DNA of 64,000 nt from Aliagarivorans marinus DSM 23064 (lineage in GTDB: Bacteria; Pseudomonadota; Gammaproteobacteria; Enterobacterales; Celerinatantimonadaceae), in assembly GCF_000429485.1 (NCBI RefSeq), contig NZ_AUBY01000015.1:62001-126000 (forward strand), given 5' to 3'. Shown piece by piece: positions 35,777 through 44,632 of the stretch (its first letter is position 1; the number at the start of each line of letters is the position of its first letter). A program made the position numbers and the translations under genes. The notes beneath the pieces were generated by a model. That model was not told the origin of the DNA and did no database searches. It saw only the letters and a program-made list of their open reading frames with translations.

Positions 35777-37249
35777 CTAGCTACCTACACCGCATTCCAT
35801 ACATGCGTCGATCATTTCAGGTCCTAGATGCAGTTTAGCATTTAGGTCGCGAAGTGCAGTGCGAACACCCTCTTCGATAACCGGATGGTAGAACGGCATA
35901 TCAAGCATCTGCGCCACAGTCATCTGGTTTTGATGCGCCCAAGCCAGCAAATGTGCCAAGTGCTCGGCATTCGGGCCAATGATCTCTGCACCAAGGAAGC
36001 GACCGGTGCCCTGCTCGCCGTAAAGATGCGCCAGACCTTTGTTCACCAACATCACGCGGCTCCGGCCCTGGTTTTCAAAGCTGACTTCGCCCACTTCGAA
36101 ACAGCCACATTTACCCAAGCGCTGCTCGATTTCGCGGAAGCCCTCACCCACCATGGCGATCTGCGGGTCACTGAAGACCGCAGCGATCGAGGTGCGGCGC
36201 AGTCCGGCGCGGATATCATTGCTCGGACGACCGGCGTTGTCACCAGCAATCTTGCCTTGGTCAGCGGCTTCATGCAGCAAAGGGATCTGGTTGCTGGCAT
36301 CGCCGGCGACAAACACATGTGGCAACGAGGTTTGCATGGTGTACTTGTCAGCGACCGGTACACCGCGCTGGTCTAGCTCAATCGACAGGTTCTCCAGGCC
36401 GATGTTATCCACATTCGGGCGGCGGCCAGTGGCAGCTAGCAGGTAATCCACCTTGGCTTCTTGGTACTCGCCCTGCTTGTCTTGATAGCCGAGTAGCACT
36501 TTATCGCCTTCACGTTGGATCTTCTCAACCTTGGCATCGCTGTCGAGGTAGAACTCATCGCCATAGGTCTTGTTGGCGTAATCCAGCAGCGCTGGGTCGC
36601 TCAGCGGCCCAACAACACCACCCACACCGAACATCAGCACCTTTACGCCAAGGCGGTGAAGGGCTTGGCCCAACTCCAAGCCAATCACGCCTGGGCCAAA
36701 TACGGCAACGGATTCCGGTAGGGTATCCCAATCAAACACGTCGTCGTTTACCACCAGACGGTCACCCAGCTCTTGCCATGGCGCCGGGTAGCTTGGGCGT
36801 GAGCCAGTGGCAATCACAACACGCTCGGCGGTAAGCGTCGATACTTGCCCATCGGCTGCGGTGATCTCCAGCGTGTGCTGGTCGACGAAGCGGGCGCGGC
36901 CATCGATGCGATGATCGCTTGGAATGCTATCTACCGATTCCAGTACAAAGCCCACAAAGCGGTCGCGTTCGCTTTTAACCCGTTGCATCACTGCGTGGCC
37001 ATCGATTTCGGGCTTGCCGAGGTTTACCCCAAAGGCGGCGGATTTTTCGTACTGGTGAGCATTCTCTGCTGCAGCGATCAACAGCTTACTTGGCATACAG
37101 CCAACCCGCGCACAGGTAGTGCCGTAAGGGCCTGTTTCGATCATTACTACAGAGTCACTGTGCTCTTTGGCTGCGCGGTAGGCCGCCAAACCAGCGGTGC
37201 CGCCACCGAGGATGGCTACTTTGACGTCGAATTGAGATGGGGCAGTCAT
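35777..37249 (-). CDS. Lpd/GR-family flavoprotein disulfide reductase with C-terminal CxxC
   Basis: FAD-dependent pyridine-nucleotide disulfide oxidoreductase of 490 residues, annotated as dihydrolipoamide dehydrogenase in relatives. FAD site AILGGGTAGLAAYRAA; redox disulfide CARVGCMPSK near 46-51; NAD(P) site FGPGVIGLELGQAL; VFVAGDASN; catalytic His-Glu pair in FYHPVIEEG near 458. No pyruvate-dehydrogenase genes are nearby; its partner is the peroxiredoxin-glutaredoxin gene 59 bases upstream. The tail ends ACMECGVGS, with Cys483 and Cys486 forming an extra CxxC like the second redox centre of large thioredoxin reductases and mercuric reductase. It may reduce the neighbouring Prx-Grx or glutathione; the substrate is not proven. 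Confidence 0.88.
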   Translation of the reverse strand: MTAPSQFDVKVAILGGGTAGLAAYRAAKEHSDSVVMIETGPYGTTCARVGCMPSKLLIAAAENAHQYEKSAAFGVNLGKPEIDGHAVMQRVKSERDRFVGFVLESVDSIPSDHRIDGRARFVDQHTLEITAADGQVSTLTAERVVIATGSRPSYPAPWQELGDRLVVNDDVFDWDTLPESVAVFGPGVIGLELGQALHRLGVKVLMFGVGGVVGPLSDPALLDYANKTYGDEFYLDSDAKVEKIQREGDKVLLGYQDKQGEYQEAKVDYLLAATGRRPNVDNIGLENLSIELDQRGVPVADKYTMQTSLPHVFVAGDASNQIPLLHEAADQGKIAGDNAGRPSNDIRAGLRRTSIAAVFSDPQIAMVGEGFREIEQRLGKCGCFEVGEVSFENQGRSRVMLVNKGLAHLYGEQGTGRFLGAEIIGPNAEHLAHLLAWAHQNQMTVAQMLDMPFYHPVIEEGVRTALRDLNAKLHLGPEMIDACMECGVGS

Positions 37250-37265
37250 GTTGTTCTCCTGATTA

Positions 37266-37296
37266 CAGCCACCCCGATTAGGACCGGGGCGGGCTG
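37266..37296 (-). promoter_or_regulatory. Hairpin between the Prx-Grx and flavoprotein genes
   Basis: CAGCC/GGCTG and CCCCG/CGGGG pair around an eight-base loop with a small internal bulge. No T-run follows, so it is more likely an RNA-stability or processing element giving unequal expression of the two genes than a terminator. Confidence 0.45.
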
Positions 37297-37308
37297 CTTA
37301 TCTTTCAT

Positions 37309-38037
37309 TTAGGCCAAGTGTTGCTCAAGGTCATCGCTACCGCCGATGTGGCGACCATCGATGAACACTTGCGGTACGGTGCTGCGACCGCTCAGTGCTT
37401 TTAGGCTTACGCTGGTGGCGTCGCTGCCCAGTACGATTTCTTCAAAGCGCATGCCTTTATCGTGCAGCAGTTGCTTGGCTTTGGCGCAGAATGGGCAGCC
37501 TGGCTTGGTAATAATGCTGATAGCAGACGGCTTGGCGGCCTCTGGGTTCAGATAGTTCAACATGGTATCGGCATCTGATACTTCGAACGGGTCGCCCGGT
37601 ACGTCTGGCTCGATGAACATCTTGTCGATAACGCCATCTTTAACCAGCATCGAGTAGCGCCAGCTACGCTTGCCGAAGCCCAGGTCGGCTTTGTCGACCA
37701 GCATGCCCATGCCGTCGGTAAACTCGCCGCTACCATCAGGGATAACAGTAATGTGTTCGGCTTCTTGGTCGGCCAGCCATGCGTTCATCACGAAGGTGTC
37801 GTTCACGCTCAGACAAACAATGTCATCTACGCCGTTTTGCTTGAGTACATCTGCTAGCTCGTTGTAGCGAGGCAGGTGAGTCGATGAACAGGTAGGGGTG
37901 AATGCACCGGGTAGCGCGAACACCACAACGTTTTTATTAGCAAACAGCTCGTCGCTGCTGATATCTACCCAGCTATCGCCTTTACGGGTATGGAATACAA
38001 CCTGTGGTACGCGTTGTCCTTCTTTATTCTCTAGCAT
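37309..38037 (-). CDS. Peroxiredoxin-glutaredoxin fusion (hybrid Prx5)
   Basis: Glutathione-dependent peroxidase, 242 residues. The Prx5 domain (1-160) has [19 protein letters not shown] with the peroxidatic Cys near 49 and the Arg in SWRYSMLV. The glutaredoxin domain (about 172-242) has [11 protein letters not shown] with the CPFC active site, [10 protein letters not shown] and [10 protein letters not shown]. Same architecture as Haemophilus and Vibrio hyPrx5, where the Grx part recycles the Prx with GSH. Probably the first gene of a two-gene unit with the flavoprotein. No oxyR gene lies beside it. Confidence 0.95.
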   Translation of the reverse strand: MLENKEGQRVPQVVFHTRKGDSWVDISSDELFANKNVVVFALPGAFTPTCSSTHLPRYNELADVLKQNGVDDIVCLSVNDTFVMNAWLADQEAEHITVIPDGSGEFTDGMGMLVDKADLGFGKRSWRYSMLVKDGVIDKMFIEPDVPGDPFEVSDADTMLNYLNPEAAKPSAISIITKPGCPFCAKAKQLLHDKGMRFEEIVLGSDATSVSLKALSGRSTVPQVFIDGRHIGGSDDLEQHLA

Positions 38038-38085
38038 CTTGTGACTCCTGGTGGTGAGTAGCTTTCGTTTTGATGGTGTTAGTAT

Positions 38086-38127
38086 CCGATAAACCGAACG
38101 ATAGGTAAAAAAGGTTGTTTTTATCGG
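38086..38127. promoter_or_regulatory. Inverted repeat upstream of the Prx-Grx gene
   Basis: CCGATAAA (38086-38093) and TTTATCGG (38120-38127), 26 bases apart, 50-90 bases before the start. Possible operator. It does not match the OxyR ATAG-N7-CTAT spacing. Confidence 0.3.
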
Positions 38128-38325
38128 TTTGATAGCTACTGCTAATTAAATGCTGCGTGCTGGATTCGGATACAGAGATATAAGCAAGGGATTAGTGGCG
38201 AGATCTATGAACAGTGATTTCAACAGAATATGTCGATCAGCCACTGCATAAATGTTGTTGCACCATGATAATATCCCTAGTGATTTCATGTGAATGGTCG
38301 CAATATCACAACCGGAGAGCGCTCT

Positions 38326-39273
38326 ATGCATAGCACCACCAGTCAGTCGCAAGGCTTGCTGCATTTTAGGTTATCGCTTAACCAGTCTTTCGCTATCGGT
38401 ACCCTGAAGGTGCGAGAGATTGTGCCATGCATGCCGCTCACGCCATTGCCGCATTCGCACCCTAATGTGTTGGGCTCAACCTCGCTGCGCGGGCTTACTC
38501 TGTCGGTTATCGACCTACCGGCCGCCGTGGGCTATCGCCCGATTACCCCGGAAGAGCGCCAGAGTTGCTCGATTATCGTGGTAGATGTGTGCCGTCAAAC
38601 CGTGGGCTTTATGGTGCGCGGTATCGATAAGATCACCGAGTGCCGTTGGGACGATATTGATTCGGTGCCCGCCTCGGTGGGACGCAATGCCTTTATCTCC
38701 GGGGTGACCCGCAGCGACGACAAGCTTATCCAGCTGTTGGATATTGAGATGCTGCTCGAATCGATCTTCCCCGATGAGTTCATTCAGGACGATATCAGTA
38801 TCAGCCTGGCCGACCAAGCAATGCTTAGTCGCTGCGAGATCTTGCTGGTGGATGACTCGCCCACTGCTCGTCGCCAGCTAAAGCGTGCCCTCGATAGCAT
38901 TGAGGTGAGCTTCCGTATGGTGGATAACGGCCGCCATGCGCTGGAGGTCATGGAACAAGCTGCCGCCGATGATAAACCGATTCAGATTCTGGTCAGTGAC
39001 ATTGAGATGCCCGGTCTGGATGGCTACGAGCTGACCTTTGAGGTGCGCTCAAACCCCAAGCTGGCCGATGCCTTTATTATCCTCCACACCTCGTTGTCGA
39101 GTGAGATCAGCGTCGATCGCGCCAAACAGGTGGGGGCCAACGATGCACTGACCAAGTTCAATGCCCCTGATCTCATCGCCGCGATGTTGCAGGGTGCCGG
39201 TAAGTTTAAAGTAGGCGATGCCTCGCATGAGGATATGAGCGAAACTCAGGAAGAGATCGACAAACTGATCTAA
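38326..39273 (+). CDS. cheV: Chemotaxis protein CheV
   Basis: Coupling protein with a CheW domain (about 10-150) and a response-regulator receiver domain (about 170-290); links receptors to CheA and can buffer phosphate. ATG at 38326 (GGAG eight bases upstream) gives 315 residues. Receiver motifs: ILLVDDSPTARRQL, phospho-acceptor Asp in LVSDIEMPGLDGYE, Thr in ILHTSLSS, Lys in ALTKFNA. No other chemotaxis or flagellar gene lies in the window. Confidence 0.93.
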   Translation: MHSTTSQSQGLLHFRLSLNQSFAIGTLKVREIVPCMPLTPLPHSHPNVLGSTSLRGLTLSVIDLPAAVGYRPITPEERQSCSIIVVDVCRQTVGFMVRGIDKITECRWDDIDSVPASVGRNAFISGVTRSDDKLIQLLDIEMLLESIFPDEFIQDDISISLADQAMLSRCEILLVDDSPTARRQLKRALDSIEVSFRMVDNGRHALEVMEQAAADDKPIQILVSDIEMPGLDGYELTFEVRSNPKLADAFIILHTSLSSEISVDRAKQVGANDALTKFNAPDLIAAMLQGAGKFKVGDASHEDMSETQEEIDKLI

Positions 39274-39319
39274 CAGCGTTTGCTAAGCTTTCAGATAGAA
39301 TTCTCTATATGGCTTGGCC

Positions 39320-40036
39320 GTGTATAAACTACTGAGCATATTAGTGTTATTACTCTGCTTGGCGAGCCTCCCCGCCAAGCCGTTTAGTGTTGCCACCGAG
39401 CAGTGGCAGGACTATTCCAATAGCGATCTTAGCGGCTATTATTTCTCCATCCTTAATCGCATCTTTCCAGAGCGCGACTATGAAGTCAGCTTTGTTCCTT
39501 ACCTGCGCAGTATCGCATTGGTTCGCTATGCCGCCGTGGATATGGCGATGGGCATCTCGCCGGATGCCATCCCTGCACAGTTCTGTTCCCCCTACTTAGT
39601 TGGCTTGGAGACCGCCGATCTTGCGCTTAGCCAAGAGCTGGCAGAAAACTGGTCCGGTCTTGACGATCTCAAAGGGAAGCGGGTTTATGGACGCCTTGGC
39701 TATGACTGGGCTGACACCCTACCGGCAAGCACGGATTACCACGAGCTAGCAGACTTGGCGGTTATCCTGAAGCTGCTGAATAGCCGCCGCATTGATGCAG
39801 TGATTGATTATCGGGTGGATATGGAAAGCACCTTGCAGCAAGCGAATCTCGGCCAAGGCTTTGTGTTTATCGACAACGTAGTGGAGTTTCCCATCCACTT
39901 TTGCTTTTCGCTGAGTGAGCGTGGCCAACAGTTACGCGCTCAGTTTGAAGATGAAATGAAGGCTCTCATCGACAGCGGTGAACTGCGGCAAATCATGATT
40001 GATACCCTCGGCTCCGATATCGAGTATCCCTACTAG
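39320..40036 (+). CDS. Orphan periplasmic solute-binding protein (SBP_bac_3-like)
   Basis: 238 residues from GTG 39320; a TTG at 39314 is an alternative. Signal peptide about 1-20 (LLSILVLLLCLASLPA), then a bilobed binding-protein fold: FSVATEQWQDYSNSDLSGYYFSIL, DMAMGISPD, LKGKRVYGRLGYDW, INSRRIDAVIDY-like hinge. No transporter genes are adjacent, as is common for this group in Shewanella-like bacteria, where such proteins are of unknown function. cheV, 46 bases upstream, may be co-transcribed. Confidence 0.8.
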   Translation: MYKLLSILVLLLCLASLPAKPFSVATEQWQDYSNSDLSGYYFSILNRIFPERDYEVSFVPYLRSIALVRYAAVDMAMGISPDAIPAQFCSPYLVGLETADLALSQELAENWSGLDDLKGKRVYGRLGYDWADTLPASTDYHELADLAVILKLLNSRRIDAVIDYRVDMESTLQQANLGQGFVFIDNVVEFPIHFCFSLSERGQQLRAQFEDEMKALIDSGELRQIMIDTLGSDIEYPY

Positions 40037-40126
40037 CTAGCCTTGTGGTTATTGCTAACACCGCTTTTCTTCATGCTGTGACGTCGTTACACTGCGCTTT
40101 TTTAGGGCAACGGAAGATATACATTG

Positions 40127-40942
40127 ATGCTGGGACATCTCGATAAGATGCGAGTGGAGCTGGACTCGCCGGTAAATTACTTTATGCGCTTGGACGAGCA
40201 GGAAGTTCCCCTTAATGATTATCTGGGGAAGACCGTTCGCTTCGAATTCAAGCAGGCGATCCACTGCAGCGCCTGTGGCAAGAAAACCAAGAAAAGCTAC
40301 TCCCAAGGTCACTGCTTTGTGTGTATGAAGAAGCTGGCCCGCTGCGATATGTGCATCCTAAAGCCTGAGACCTGTCATTTCGCGCAGGGCACATGCCGCG
40401 AGCCAGAGTGGGGAGAGCAGCATTGTATGATCCCTCACTATGTTTACCTGTCCAACACCTCCGGGCTAAAGGTCGGGATCACCCGTGAAAACCAACTGCC
40501 TACTCGCTGGATTGATCAGGGTGCTACCCAGGCCTTGGCGATTGCCAAAGTGAGCAGCCGCCATGTGTCTGGCTTGCTGGAAATCGCCATTGCAGAGCAT
40601 GTGGCAGATAAAACCAACTGGCGAGCCATGCTCAAAGGAGAGCAGGTGGATATCGATTTATCCGCCGAAGCCGATCGCTTGCTGGAGACGGTTGCCCCGG
40701 CCATCGAGCAGATCGCCCTAGAGCGCGGCGCAGAGGCGATTGAGCTGTTGGCGCAGCGCGAGAATGTGGCCATTGACTACCCGGTGCTAGAGTATCCGAG
40801 CAAGATCACCAGCTTTAACCTTGATAAAGCACCGCTAGTGGAAGGCACCCTCATGGGCATCAAAGGACAATATTTGCTGCTGGATACCGGCGTTATCAAC
40901 ATTCGCAAGTTCAGTAGCTATCAAGTAGAGTGGCAGTGCTAG
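40127..40942 (+). CDS. DUF2797 family protein
   Basis: Conserved protein of unknown function, 271 residues. The N-terminal half has a Cys-rich, probably zinc-binding region (CSACGKKTK, CFVCMKKLARCDMC, then further Cys/His to CMIPH, about 48-106). It is followed by YVYLSNTSGLKVGITR near 108-123, which resembles the GIY-YIG-like core of the family. The rest is alpha/beta ending SSYQVEWQC. It precedes the zinc-related genes, but on what looks like a separate transcript. Confidence 0.85.
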   Translation: MLGHLDKMRVELDSPVNYFMRLDEQEVPLNDYLGKTVRFEFKQAIHCSACGKKTKKSYSQGHCFVCMKKLARCDMCILKPETCHFAQGTCREPEWGEQHCMIPHYVYLSNTSGLKVGITRENQLPTRWIDQGATQALAIAKVSSRHVSGLLEIAIAEHVADKTNWRAMLKGEQVDIDLSAEADRLLETVAPAIEQIALERGAEAIELLAQRENVAIDYPVLEYPSKITSFNLDKAPLVEGTLMGIKGQYLLLDTGVINIRKFSSYQVEWQC

Positions 40943-41099
40943 AGCGCGCTTCGTTTGCTCAATATGCCCATTGACTGAGCAAACAGCGCCGCTAAAGGCG
41001 CTTAAAATCGATTTCGCCGGCAACTGTCACGTTTCGGTCATGCTGGTTATCTAGGATAGCCAGCGTTTTATCACCAACCAACTGAGTCTAACTACGCAC
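40943..41099. other. Intergenic region with three hairpins
   Basis: A 9-bp inverted repeat, GTTTGCTCA / TGAGCAAAC, lies at 40953-40984. Right after it comes AGCGCC / GGCGCT at 40985-41002 followed by TTAAAATC, perhaps a weak terminator for the DUF2797 gene. GCTGGTTATC-TAG-GATAGCCAGC at 41042-41064, a 10-bp near-perfect palindrome, could be an operator for the downstream zinc genes. It does not match the Zur consensus I know. Confidence 0.45.
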
Positions 41100-41375
41100 A
41101 TGTGTTCGGATAGTCACGCCTTAGTCAGCCACCTGCATCAGCAACGCTCTGCCTTGCTGCGTATGTGGTGGGTGCACTGCGACTCCCATCCACACAATAG
41201 TGACGAGTGCCATACCTGTCAGGCCTTTGGGCAACTGCAGCTTCAGTTGTTGGGGGTTGCGGTGGTGTTGGCCTCTTGTGATGAACGGTGCGAATTTATC
41301 GCTCTGCAGCTGGCCCGCTATACCTACACTGCTGGCTACTTCCGTCTCTCTCGGGCGCCACCCCCTTCCTTGTAA
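41100..41375 (+). CDS. Possible small Cys/His-rich protein
   Basis: 91 residues, not recognised. Contains HCDSHPHNSDECHTC in its first half and ASCDERCEF later: six of its seven Cys and five His fall in a pattern that could bind zinc. Codon choice resembles that of neighbouring genes (GC-rich third positions, no rare Arg codons), but no good ribosome site precedes the ATG. It lies 41 bases before the His-rich zinc-binding protein gene in the same direction. May be a regulator or small metal-handling protein, or not a gene. Confidence 0.42.
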   Translation: MCSDSHALVSHLHQQRSALLRMWWVHCDSHPHNSDECHTCQAFGQLQLQLLGVAVVLASCDERCEFIALQLARYTYTAGYFRLSRAPPPSL

Positions 41376-41416
41376 GTTATGACGTTTTACTCTTATTTAA
41401 CTAACAAGGATTCACA

Positions 41417-42145
<729 letters not shown>

Positions 42146-42146
42146 T

Positions 42147-42857
42147 ATGAGCGAGCAGCTGTTAAGCCTGAGCCAGCTGACTTACAGCTGGCCCGGCGAG
42201 CAAACACCGGTGCTGGATATTGACCAGCTGGCGCTGGATGCCGGCTCGCAGGTGTTTGTCCATGGGCCATCTGGCTGTGGCAAATCGACACTGTTGAGTG
42301 TGGTTGCCGGCGTGGTACAACCCGATTCCGGCAGCCTGCACTTTCTCGGTAAAGACTGCTTGAGTATGAGTAAGCATCAGCGCGACCAGCTGCGTGCCGA
42401 TCATATGGGCTATGTGTTCCAGCAGTTTAACCTGCTGCCTTACCTGTCAGTGCTGGATAACGTGATGCTGACCTGCCAGTTCTCCAAGTTGCGCCGAGCC
42501 AAGGCGCAGCAGCGCGGCGGCTCGGTGAAGCAGGAGGCTTTGCGCCTGCTCGACCATCTGCAGATCCCCGACTCTGCACTTGCCAAGCCAGTATCCAACC
42601 TCAGTATTGGCCAGCAGCAGCGGGTAGCTGTTGCCCGCGCTCTGATTGGCTCACCGGCATTGTTGATTGCCGACGAGCCGACCTCGGCGCTGGACTCGGT
42701 CAATCGTGAGCGCTTTATGGACCTGCTGATGGCTGAGCTGCAACTGGGCGAAAGCAGCCTGCTGCTGGTCAGCCACGACGAGGCGCTAGCTGAGCGCTTC
42801 GATCAAACCTGGTCGCTGGCTCAGCTCAATCGTGGAGGTCACCATGAAGTTAGCTAA
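42147..42857 (+). CDS. ABC transporter ATP-binding protein (LolD/MacB type)
   Basis: 236-residue ATPase of the type that pairs with FtsX/MacB-like permeases. Walker A GPSGCGKST near 38-46, Q-loop QQFNLLPYLSV, signature LSIGQQQRVAVARAL, Walker B LLIADEPTSALD, switch His LLVSHDE. Starts one base after the stop of the His-rich protein gene and overlaps the permease gene by 14 bases, so ATPase and permease form one unit, probably energising zinc (or zinc-protein) handling across the inner membrane. Confidence 0.9.
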   Translation: MSEQLLSLSQLTYSWPGEQTPVLDIDQLALDAGSQVFVHGPSGCGKSTLLSVVAGVVQPDSGSLHFLGKDCLSMSKHQRDQLRADHMGYVFQQFNLLPYLSVLDNVMLTCQFSKLRRAKAQQRGGSVKQEALRLLDHLQIPDSALAKPVSNLSIGQQQRVAVARALIGSPALLIADEPTSALDSVNRERFMDLLMAELQLGESSLLLVSHDEALAERFDQTWSLAQLNRGGHHEVS

Positions 42858-44070
42858 TCTGGCGTGGCATAGCCTGTGGGCGCGCCGCTCCTCGGCGCTG
42901 TTGACGGTGATGACTATCGCCCTGAGTGTGGCGCTGCTGTTGGGGGTTGAGCAATTGCGCCTGCAAACCAAGCAGAGCTTTGCCTCTACCGTTTCCGGTA
43001 CCGATCTGATAGTCGGCGCACGCAGTGGCCAAACCCAGTTGCTGCTGTATTCGATCTTTCACATTGGTAATGCCACCAACAACATCAGCTGGTCGTCCTA
43101 TCAGGACATTGCCGCCCAGCGCAACGTGAAGTGGACTATTCCGATTGCCTTGGGGGATTCACACCGTGGCTATCGAGTGGTGGGTACCAACAGTGATTTC
43201 TTCGAGTACTACCGCTATGGTCGCCGTGAGCCGCTGAGCTTTGCTCAAGGCAATGGCTTCGAGACCACCTTTGAAGCGGTGCTTGGCGCAGAAGTGGCGC
43301 GTTCCCTCGGTTACGAGCTGGGCCAAGAGATTGTGGTGGCCCACGGCGTGGCGGAGATCAGCTTTAACGTGCATGACCAACACCCCTTCGAGGTGGTGGG
43401 TATCTTAGCGCCAACCGGCACGCCGGTGGACCGCTCGGTCATGGTGGGGCTGGATGCTATCGAAGCGATCCATATGCCGGTCCAGCCTGACGGCTATACC
43501 GCAGAGCAGCTGGAGCCTAAGTCCATCACCGCCTTTTTGATGGGGATGAACTCGCGGGTACAGGTGTTTACTCAGCAGCGCGCCATCAATAACTACCGGG
43601 CCGAGCCATTGCTGGCCATCTTACCGGGTGTCGCCCTGCAGGAGCTATGGGGCGTGCTGGGTATGGCCGAGCAGGCACTACTGGCGGTGTCGGTATGTGT
43701 GGTGTTAACTGGCCTGCTGAGTATGTTGGCCGCCCTGCTGGCTAGCCTTAAAGAGCGCCGCCGGGAAATGGCGATTCTGCGTTCGGTGGGCGCGCGCCCC
43801 TATCAGATCTTCCTATTGCTGGTGTTGGAGTCGCTTTTGCTCAGTGTGGCAGGTGTGATCCTCGGCGCACTGCTACAGTATGCTTTATTAGCAGCACTGC
43901 AGCCGTTTCTGCTCAATCAGATGGGACTCTATCTGACCTTGGGTGGTCTGAGTAACAGTCAGTGGCAAATGTTGCTAGCAGTAGTGATGGTTGGCACGTT
44001 TAGCGGTATGATTCCGGCCTGGCGTGCCTATCGTTATTCGTTGAACGACGGCATGAGCATTCGAGTATAG
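42844..44070 (+). CDS. FtsX/MacB-like ABC permease
   Basis: 408 residues from ATG 42844 (GGAGG five bases upstream). One N-terminal TM (SALLTVMTIALSVALLLG), a large periplasmic domain of about 230 residues, then three TMs near 280-400 with the coupling stretch ASLKERRREMAILRSVGARPYQIF between TM2 and TM3, the standard FtsX arrangement. Follows the ATPase and precedes the DUF3299 gene. Substrate inferred from context to be zinc-related. Confidence 0.9.
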   Translation: MKLANLAWHSLWARRSSALLTVMTIALSVALLLGVEQLRLQTKQSFASTVSGTDLIVGARSGQTQLLLYSIFHIGNATNNISWSSYQDIAAQRNVKWTIPIALGDSHRGYRVVGTNSDFFEYYRYGRREPLSFAQGNGFETTFEAVLGAEVARSLGYELGQEIVVAHGVAEISFNVHDQHPFEVVGILAPTGTPVDRSVMVGLDAIEAIHMPVQPDGYTAEQLEPKSITAFLMGMNSRVQVFTQQRAINNYRAEPLLAILPGVALQELWGVLGMAEQALLAVSVCVVLTGLLSMLAALLASLKERRREMAILRSVGARPYQIFLLLVLESLLLSVAGVILGALLQYALLAALQPFLLNQMGLYLTLGGLSNSQWQMLLAVVMVGTFSGMIPAWRAYRYSLNDGMSIRV

Positions 44071-44079
44071 GGGATCGAG

Positions 44080-44565
44080 ATGAGAGTAATTGCCTTGGTG
44101 CTGGCGCTTTTCAGCACATTGGTCTGGGCCGAAGATGAGTCTGGCATAGAGGTCTGGGAAAGCCTGCTCCCTGAAAGTGAGCGCGGGATCTGGATTGACG
44201 AGCCAGAAGTCGACCACGATGACCCCATGGCGCAGGCCCAACAGAACCTGAATGTCAGCCTCAATGAAGAGCTGAACAACACGCCGATCCGTATTCCGGG
44301 CTTTGTAGTACCGCTGGAGGGCGATCAGGATATGGTGACCGAGTTTTTGCTGGTGCCTTATTTTGGCGCGTGTATCCACTACCCGCCACCGCCGCCCAAT
44401 CAGATCGTTTATGTCACCACCGAGAGGGGCTTCCGCTTGGAAGACTGGTGGGAGCCGGTTTGGGTAGAAGGCACCATCCGCACCGAGATCCGTGATGTGC
44501 AGGATATGGCCACGGTGGGCTATGCGATTAGCGAGCCGAGTGCGATTACTCTTTACGATAACTAA
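44080..44565 (+). CDS. DUF3299 exported protein
   Basis: 161 residues. Signal peptide about 1-17 (LVLALFSTLVWA), then NTPIRIPGFVVPLEG, FLLVPYFGACIHYPPPPPNQIVYV (one Cys and one His with a Pro run, the family hallmark), and EPVWVEGTI. Function unknown; the family recurs in operons with DUF2796 proteins and FtsX-type ABC transporters. Nine bases after the permease; last gene of the operon before a strong terminator. Confidence 0.88.
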   Translation: MRVIALVLALFSTLVWAEDESGIEVWESLLPESERGIWIDEPEVDHDDPMAQAQQNLNVSLNEELNNTPIRIPGFVVPLEGDQDMVTEFLLVPYFGACIHYPPPPPNQIVYVTTERGFRLEDWWEPVWVEGTIRTEIRDVQDMATVGYAISEPSAITLYDN

Positions 44566-44583
44566 GTGATGCGCATTTGAACT

Positions 44584-44611
44584 AAAAAGGGACGCTGCAG
44601 CGTCCCTTTTA
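44584..44611. terminator. Bidirectional terminator between DUF3299 and galR
   Basis: Perfect 11-bp palindrome AAAAGGGACGC / GCGTCCCTTTT (44585-44610), loop TGCA, with A and T runs on both sides. Serves both converging genes. Confidence 0.95.
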
Positions 44612-44632
44612 CTATCTGCAGATTAGAGAAAG

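Noticed and set aside
38086-38140. OxyR box before the Prx-Grx gene
   Set aside because: ATAG at 38101 and at 38132 are 31 bases apart with no CTAT partners at the required 7-base spacing.
38146-38364. Minus-strand open frame of 72 codons in front of cheV
   Set aside because: It overlaps the cheV start and its ribosome site, has no ribosome site of its own and no recognisable features.
41042-41416. Zur box upstream of the zinc operon
   Set aside because: The palindromes seen do not have the GTTAT-N3-ATAAC-type core spacing; regulation by Zur is likely from gene content but no site could be shown.
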